A stretch of 64,000 bases of DNA from Bacteroidota bacterium (lineage in GTDB: Bacteria > Bacteroidota > Bacteroidia > Chitinophagales > JADJOU01), in assembly GCA_016713645.1 (NCBI GenBank), contig JADJOU010000005.1, forward strand, positions 62,001 to 126,000, given 5' to 3'. Under the pieces are notes generated by a model. The model was not told the origin of the DNA. It was given only the letters and a program-made list of their open reading frames with translations, and made no database searches. The position numbers were made by a program, and so were the translations under genes. This document shows, piece by piece, positions 62,595 through 64,000 of this stretch. Position 1 is the first letter of the stretch; each line of letters begins with the position of its first letter.

Positions 62595-63343
62595 AAAAAC
62601 AATTCGCGATTGTTTAAAACATAATCCAAATCCTCAGGCGTATCTATAGATTTAGCTTCATGCAATGTCTCTGCGACATGAATATTAAACCCATTCTCCA
62701 TCCACCTCAATTGTTCTAGCGATTCTATTCTCTCTAAGGAAGACATCGGCAATTTGACTATCTGCTTTAATATTCTCGGCAAATAGCCATAGATTCCAAT
62801 ATGTTTGTAATAATGCCCGTCTGATAGCCATTCCTGCGGCTCGGCATTTCTGTTAAATGGAATTGGGCTTCTGCTAAAATACAAGGCTCGTTGATTCACA
62901 TCGCAGACGACCTTAACCACGCCATGATTCAACAACAATTCAAGCGAATCAATCTTTTTCTTCAGTGTGCCGATTTCTACTGTGGGGTTTGATTGAAAAC
63001 ATGTGACCAATGCACTAATTTGCAATGGATTGATAAAAGGCTCATCCCCTTGAATATTAATCACTAAATCATAGGAATTCTCCATTGCTTCCATAACTTC
63101 AGCGCAGCGCTCTGTTCCATTCTGATGGGCAGGCGATGTCAAAACCACCCTCCCTTTAAAGGCCTCAACATGCGACTTAATTCGCTCATCATCCGTAGCA
63201 ACGATGATATCAGTCATTTCTCGGCATAGCATAGATTGCTCATAAACCCGCTGAATCATCGACTTCCCTTCAATATCAATCAATGGTTTGCCCGGAAATC
63301 TCGAGGATGAATACCTAGCTGGAATTATTCCCAATACCCTCAT
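62591..63343 (-). CDS. kdsB: 3-deoxy-manno-octulosonate cytidylyltransferase
   Basis: Activates Kdo as CMP-Kdo for the LPS inner core; cytosolic. Start chosen at ATG 63343 (MRVLGIIPARYSSSRFPGKP), the family N-terminus, giving 250 residues; the frame runs open to 63439 but those extra residues are unlike the family. Further motifs: VATDDERIKSHVEAF, GTERCAEV, NIQGDEPFI and HIGIYGYLPRILKQI. Its presence indicates an LPS-type outer membrane. Confidence 0.93.
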   Translation of the reverse strand: MRVLGIIPARYSSSRFPGKPLIDIEGKSMIQRVYEQSMLCREMTDIIVATDDERIKSHVEAFKGRVVLTSPAHQNGTERCAEVMEAMENSYDLVINIQGDEPFINPLQISALVTCFQSNPTVEIGTLKKKIDSLELLLNHGVVKVVCDVNQRALYFSRSPIPFNRNAEPQEWLSDGHYYKHIGIYGYLPRILKQIVKLPMSSLERIESLEQLRWMENGFNIHVAETLHEAKSIDTPEDLDYVLNNRELFF

Positions 63344-63430
63344 ATTAAAATAGTTTTTACAAATTAACAAAACAATCCTGACAATTTGATTGTTTTGATG
63401 TTCTTTTGTAATTAAACTCCAAGAAAGGAA

Positions 63431-63976
63431 ATGATTCATTTGTACTTCTTTGCTTTTATTTTATTAGGCGGCAAACCCTACCATGTGGTGAAGAAAGGAG
63501 AGACATTATACAGTATTTCTAAAGAATACCATTTCAGCATAGAAGATATCAGGGCAAAGAATAAAATGACAGAGGCCAGTATAATCGCAATAGGGGATAC
63601 GATTTTCTTCCCTACGGAAGAGGAGATTGAAAAGAAAGAAGAGCAATACATTTTTCATATTGTTCAAAAGGGAGAAACGATTTTTTGGATTTCAAGAAAC
63701 AATACACAAATCTCCTTTGACGAATTGATCAAACTCAACCATATCAATAGCAATTTTGAAATCAACGTAGGACAAAAAATCATCATCGGCTATAAAAAAA
63801 AGGAAAACACCACTCCTAAAGAAGTGTTGAAGCCCGACCAAAAAAATAACTACACAGACATAAAGCCAAAGCCAATTGCAGTTAAAGAGCAAAGCGGCAA
63901 AAAGCCAAACCCCAGACCAGGCCCTAAAGATCATTGCCAAACCAAACTGTCCCTTCAAAACAGATTAGCCCCTTAA
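63431..63976 (+). CDS. LysM-domain exported protein, probably continuing past the window
   Basis: Start at ATG 63431 with a short hydrophobic signal (MIHLYFFAFILLGG). Two LysM domains follow: YHVVKKGETLYSISKEYHFS and FHIVQKGETIFWISRNNTQI. Then comes a Lys/Pro-rich linker. The frame stops at 63976, but after about 63920 another frame reads SLPNQTVPSKQISPLKTDST, open to the window end, with similar composition. So I suspect a single-base break here and a longer protein, for example a LysM peptidoglycan-binding protein with a C-terminal domain outside the window. Confidence 0.75.
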   Translation: MIHLYFFAFILLGGKPYHVVKKGETLYSISKEYHFSIEDIRAKNKMTEASIIAIGDTIFFPTEEEIEKKEEQYIFHIVQKGETIFWISRNNTQISFDELIKLNHINSNFEINVGQKIIIGYKKKENTTPKEVLKPDQKNNYTDIKPKPIAVKEQSGKKPNPRPGPKDHCQTKLSLQNRLAP

Positions 63977-64000
63977 AAACCGATTCAACAAATCGCTCAA

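Noticed and set aside
63344..63439. N-terminal extension of kdsB
   Set aside because: The family start MRVLGIIPAR is at 63343; the extra residues overlap the divergent LysM gene.
3058..63976. Stop codon reassignment to explain internal TAG and TAA
   Set aside because: Only two substitution-type stops are seen, against many frameshifts, and intact genes use TAA, TAG and TGA as normal ends.
1..64000. tRNA or rRNA genes, prophage, insertion sequences
   Set aside because: No cloverleaf, rRNA-like sequence, transposase or phage structural gene was recognised on either strand by reading; a covariance-model search would be needed to exclude a divergent small RNA.

Overview
The window comes from a member of the Bacteroidota (AT-rich, roughly 38-40% GC by eye). 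Three things support this: two cargo proteins of the type IX secretion system (T9SS) with C-terminal sorting domains, families typical of the phylum (DUF4249, DUF4340, PASTA protein without a kinase domain, RadC, Trp 2,3-dioxygenase), and promoters of the Bacteroidota form TTG-N16-22-TAnnTTTG in front of several genes. The closest order cannot be fixed from the sequence alone; Chitinophagales- or Saprospirales-like is a guess.

Layout. 1-16.3 kb: housekeeping and envelope genes (truncated amino acid permease, manC, comF, asnB, M16 peptidase, hisS behind a LysM glucosaminidase, rlmN, DUF4249 protein, serS, rpsA). 16.5-33.4 kb: one giant secreted protein on the minus strand (about 5,630 residues when its frame breaks are repaired). 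It has a signal peptide, a GEVED-like domain, nine modules of about 570 residues with parallel beta-helix repeats, and a T9SS sorting domain. 33.4-34.7 kb: non-coding, with four tandem copies of a structured repeat of about 170 bp. 34.7-47.2 kb: DUF4112 protein, apaG, galE, YdcF-like protein, fatty acid hydroxylase, kynA, pepP, rfbA, an NAD-dependent sugar epimerase, a geranylgeranyl-reductase-like flavoprotein, a YdjM-like membrane protein, PPK2 and a helix-hairpin-helix protein. 47.4-64 kb: M17 aminopeptidase, pdxA, DUF4340 protein, CNNM/CBS protein, an exported protein, scpB, an ECF sigma factor with a membrane anti-sigma/beta-barrel partner, a lipoprotein, the cluster PASTA protein-T9SS protein-DCC thiol oxidoreductase-mltG, then radC, kdsB and a LysM protein cut by the window end.

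How the genes fit together. Sugar-nucleotide genes (manC, galE, rfbA, the epimerase, kdsB) feed polysaccharide and LPS synthesis. mltG, the glucosaminidase and LysM proteins act on peptidoglycan. The two sorting-domain proteins would be exported and anchored by a T9SS encoded elsewhere.

The dominant oddity is gene breakage. At least twelve recognisable genes are interrupted, including the normally essential hisS, serS, rpsA and pdxA. Most breaks are single-base length changes in short A/T runs and can be repaired by one base with the protein continuing in family register. I read this mainly as uncorrected consensus error in a long-read or low-coverage assembly, not as decay. Split genes are listed by fragment with the repaired extent stated. 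I found no tRNA, rRNA, transposase, CRISPR array or phage genes.
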